From NCBI GenBank assembly GCA_016789165.1, contig JAEURL010000137.1, positions 1 through 7,573 of the forward strand: a DNA stretch of 7,573 nucleotides, in the 5' to 3' direction. The notes beneath the pieces are model-generated. The model saw only the letters and a program-made list of their open reading frames with translations, was not told the DNA's origin and searched no databases. The translations under genes and the position numbers were made by a program. Shown here piece after piece: positions 5,995 through 7,573 of this stretch. Each line of letters starts with the position of its first letter. The first letter of the stretch is position 1. The stretch comes from Anaerolineales bacterium. GTDB lineage: Bacteria > Chloroflexota > Anaerolineae > Anaerolineales > UBA6663.

Positions 5995-6359
5995 GCACGG
6001 CGCGCCAGGCCCTGGGCCGGCGCGGCGAGGCCTTGGCCGCCGACAAGCTGGTGAGCCTGGGGCATCAGGTGGTGGCGCGCAATTACCGCTGCCCGGCCGG
6101 CGAACTGGATCTGGTGACGCGCTGCGCCGCGGCCTGGGTGTTTGTGGAGGTCCGGACCCGGCGGGGCCGGACGCGCGGCACGCCGGAAGAGTCGCTCACG
6201 CCGCGCAAGCGCCGGCACCTGGTGGCGGCCGCGCAGTCTTATCTGCAGGCCCACGCCCTGGACGACGTGCCCTGGCGTATCGACCTGGTGGCCGTCGAAT
6301 TCGCCCCGGACGGCGCGCTGCTGCGCGTGGACGTGATCGAAAATGCCGTGACCGGCTGA
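5991..6359 (+). CDS. YraN/UPF0102 family protein (predicted nuclease fold)
   Basis: A 122-residue member of UPF0102, a small conserved family predicted to have a PD-(D/E)XK restriction-endonuclease or Holliday-junction-resolvase-like fold; its cellular role is not established. Visible motifs are ALGRRGEALAADKL (8-20), ARNYRCPAGELDLV (29-42) with E38 and D40, and FVEVRTRRG (51-59) with E53; LTPRKRRHL and RIDLVAVE (96-103) complete the family pattern. Arg55 stands where the PD-(D/E)XK lysine would be, which is common in this family. I choose the GTG at 5991: AGGAG at 5981-5985 sits 5 nt before it, it gives the usual family length of about 120, and GTGA overlaps the TGA stop of the glycosyltransferase, which indicates translational coupling. 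An in-frame ATG at 5958 would add 11 non-conserved residues. It is followed by miaA after 26 nt. Confidence 0.9.
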   Translation: MSTARQALGRRGEALAADKLVSLGHQVVARNYRCPAGELDLVTRCAAAWVFVEVRTRRGRTRGTPEESLTPRKRRHLVAAAQSYLQAHALDDVPWRIDLVAVEFAPDGALLRVDVIENAVTG

Positions 6360-6385
6360 AGCGCCGGCCAGCCGTCCCTGATCCT

Positions 6386-7321
6386 ATGCGGGCCCCATCC
6401 CCATCCGTCATTTTCCTGGTCGGCCCCACCGCCGTGGGCAAGACCGCCCTGGCGCTGGCGCTGGCCGAGCGCCTGCCGGCCGAAATCGTCTCGGCGGATT
6501 CGCGCTACTTGTACCGCGGCCTGGACATCGGCACCGCCAAGCCCACGCCGGCCGAACGCGCCCGCGTCCCCCATCACCTGATCGATGTCACCACCCCGGA
6601 CCAACCCTGGACCCTGGCCGACGTGCAGCAGGCGGCGGCGGCGGCCATCGCCGACATTCTGGCCCGCGGCCGCCGGCCGTTGGTGGTGGGCGGCACCGGC
6701 CAGTACATCCGCGCCCTGCTGGAGGGCTGGCAGGCGCCGGGCGGCGCGCCCGCGCCCGAGCTGCGCGCCGCGCTGGAGGCCGACCTGGTCCGCGGGGGCG
6801 TGGCGGCGCTGGCGGAGCGCCTGCGCGCCCTCGACCCGGCCTCGGCCGAGCAGGTGGACCTGCGCAATCCCCGGCGCGTGATCCGGGCGCTGGAGGTGGT
6901 GCTGAGCACGGGTGAGTCGTTTGCCGCCCAGCGCCGCAAACAGCCGCCGGCCTGGACGGCCCTGCAGATCGGCCTGAGCCGGCCGCGCCCCGAGCTGTAT
7001 GCGCGCATCGACGGGCGCATTGACGCGATGCTGGCCGCCGGCCTGGTGGCTGAGGTGCGCGGCCTGGCCGAGCGCGGCTACGGCTGGGAGCTGCCGGCCA
7101 TGACCGCCCTGGGGTATCGGCAGATCGGGGCTCACCTGCGCGGCGAGTGCGACCTGGCCGAGGCGGTCCGCCGGCTGCGCCACGACACGCGCGTCTTCGT
7201 CCGCCGGCAGGCCAACTGGTTCAAGCCCGCCGACCCGGACCTGCACTGGTGGGAGGCCGGCCGCACGGACCCGGCTGAACTGGCCGAGTGGCTGGCCGCG
7301 CGCCTGGAACGCGGGCCGTAG
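6386..7321 (+). CDS. miaA: tRNA dimethylallyltransferase
   Basis: Transfers the dimethylallyl group from DMAPP to N6 of adenosine 37 in tRNAs that read codons starting with U, making i6A37. The 311 residues match the family. Motifs in order: P-loop GPTAVGKT (13-20); SADSRYLYRGLDIGTAKP (36-53) with the catalytic Asp38; PHHLID (62-67); VVGGTGQYI (100-108); NPRRVIRALEV (161-171); TALGYRQIG (240-248); and TRVFVRRQANWF (268-279), the basic tRNA-contact region. No key residue is missing. ATG 6386 is the only suitable start in this frame before the P-loop, but no Shine-Dalgarno precedes it. It lies 26 nt after the yraN-like gene and is probably cotranscribed with it and the glycosyltransferase. Cytoplasmic enzyme. 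Confidence 0.97.
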   Translation: MRAPSPSVIFLVGPTAVGKTALALALAERLPAEIVSADSRYLYRGLDIGTAKPTPAERARVPHHLIDVTTPDQPWTLADVQQAAAAAIADILARGRRPLVVGGTGQYIRALLEGWQAPGGAPAPELRAALEADLVRGGVAALAERLRALDPASAEQVDLRNPRRVIRALEVVLSTGESFAAQRRKQPPAWTALQIGLSRPRPELYARIDGRIDAMLAAGLVAEVRGLAERGYGWELPAMTALGYRQIGAHLRGECDLAEAVRRLRHDTRVFVRRQANWFKPADPDLHWWEAGRTDPAELAEWLAARLERGP

Positions 7322-7327
7322 TACAAT
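7322..7327 (+). promoter_or_regulatory. -10-like box placed for a leaderless GH3 transcript
   Basis: TACAAT (5 of 6 match to TATAAT) begins directly after the miaA TAG stop and ends 7 nt before the GTG start at 7335. Transcription starting at normal distance from this box would begin at or next to the start codon, giving a leaderless mRNA. No Shine-Dalgarno exists in the 13-nt gap, which supports this reading. No good -35 box is found at 16-18 nt spacing. Confidence 0.4.
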
Positions 7328-7334
7328 CCGCGCC

Positions 7335-7573
7335 GTGCGCAGACTGCTTCCCTGGCTGCTTATCCTGCAGCTGGCCTTCACGCCGGCCTTTGGCCCGGCA
7401 CCCCGGCCGGCGGCCCAGACCCTGACCGTCAACCAGCTCATGGCCCGGATGACCCCGGCTGAGAAGGTCGGTCAGTTATTCATGGTCACGTTCTATGGGC
7501 CGACGGCGGAGACGGGCTCGGAGATCGAGCGTCTCATCAGCCAGCAGCGGGTGGGGGGCGTGGCCATCCTGGC
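7335..7573 (+). CDS. secreted glycoside hydrolase family 3 enzyme, N-terminal part
   Basis: The first 79 codons of a gene that runs past the window. After a GTG start comes a signal peptide (MRRLLPWLLILQLAF, then a Pro/Ala-rich stretch to about residue 28), followed by the characteristic GH3 opening: LMARMTPAEKVGQLFMVTF (35-53), then EIERLISQQRVGGVAIL (63-79). The pattern of an EKVGQLFMV strand followed by an LI...VGGV strand is typical of bacterial beta-N-acetylhexosaminidases (NagZ/BglX-like GH3), which cleave beta-linked GlcNAc or related glycosides. The catalytic nucleophile and acid/base residues lie downstream and are not visible, so specificity is open. The export signal suggests an extracytoplasmic role in cell-wall or polysaccharide turnover. 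The start is chosen because it is the only one giving a complete signal peptide; no ribosome site precedes it. It starts 13 nt after miaA. Confidence 0.85.
   Translation, partial: MRRLLPWLLILQLAFTPAFGPAPRPAAQTLTVNQLMARMTPAEKVGQLFMVTFYGPTAETGSEIERLISQQRVGGVAIL

Noticed and set aside
6352..6367. Inverted repeat CCGGC / GCCGG around the stop codon of the yraN-like gene, as a possible terminator.
   Set aside because: The stem is only 5 bp, no T run follows, and miaA starts 26 nt further on the same strand, so termination here is unlikely.
6239..7441. A 400-codon minus-strand frame opposite miaA.
   Set aside because: miaA has every family motif on the plus strand; the antisense frame has no motif and arises from the GC-rich third positions.

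Overview
The window is high-GC bacterial DNA, dense with GCC/GGC codons. It carries nine protein genes, of which the last is cut by the right edge. I see no rRNA, tRNA, CRISPR array, insertion sequence or phage gene. GC content, short intergenic gaps, weak Shine-Dalgarno use at several starts and the gene mix are compatible with a Chloroflexota (Anaerolineae-like) chromosome, but that placement is an inference from style, not from a marker gene.

Layout, left to right. (1) A minus-strand DinB-like metal-binding protein (6-599) is divergent from (2) a plus-strand exported or membrane-anchored alpha/beta hydrolase (662-1435). (3) The hydrolase converges on a class I CPD photolyase (1432-2853, minus). 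Their stop codons overlap inside the loop of a perfect 8-bp GC hairpin. (4) Upstream of the photolyase, on the same strand, are a CinA-family protein (2923-4083) and a stand-alone cyclic-nucleotide-binding-domain protein (4165-4659). These three minus-strand genes look like one transcription unit, cNBD-cinA-phr, driven by a well-formed sigma70-type promoter at 4702-4730. (5) Divergent from it is a plus-strand unit: a GT4 glycosyltransferase (4768-5994), a UPF0102/YraN protein translationally coupled to it (GTG start overlapping the TGA stop), miaA (6386-7321), and the start of a secreted GH3-family beta-N-acetylhexosaminidase-like enzyme (7335 to the edge).

How the genes fit together. The minus unit groups a cyclic-nucleotide sensor domain without an output domain, a protein of the competence/damage-inducible CinA family, and a light-dependent DNA repair enzyme; a shared stress or damage theme is plausible but inferred. 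The plus unit is a mix of envelope function (glycosyltransferase, glycoside hydrolase) and housekeeping (tRNA i6A37 modification, nuclease-fold YraN).

Most of the window is ordinary, conserved gene content, and I do not see a new multi-gene system. The points most worth a second look are the C-terminal PncC-like domain of CinA, which has lost its catalytic serine motif and shrunk; the hairpins at gene junctions (1423-1443, 2864-2886, 4103-4150); the apparent leaderless start of the GH3 gene; and the effector-less cNBD protein heading the cinA-phr unit.
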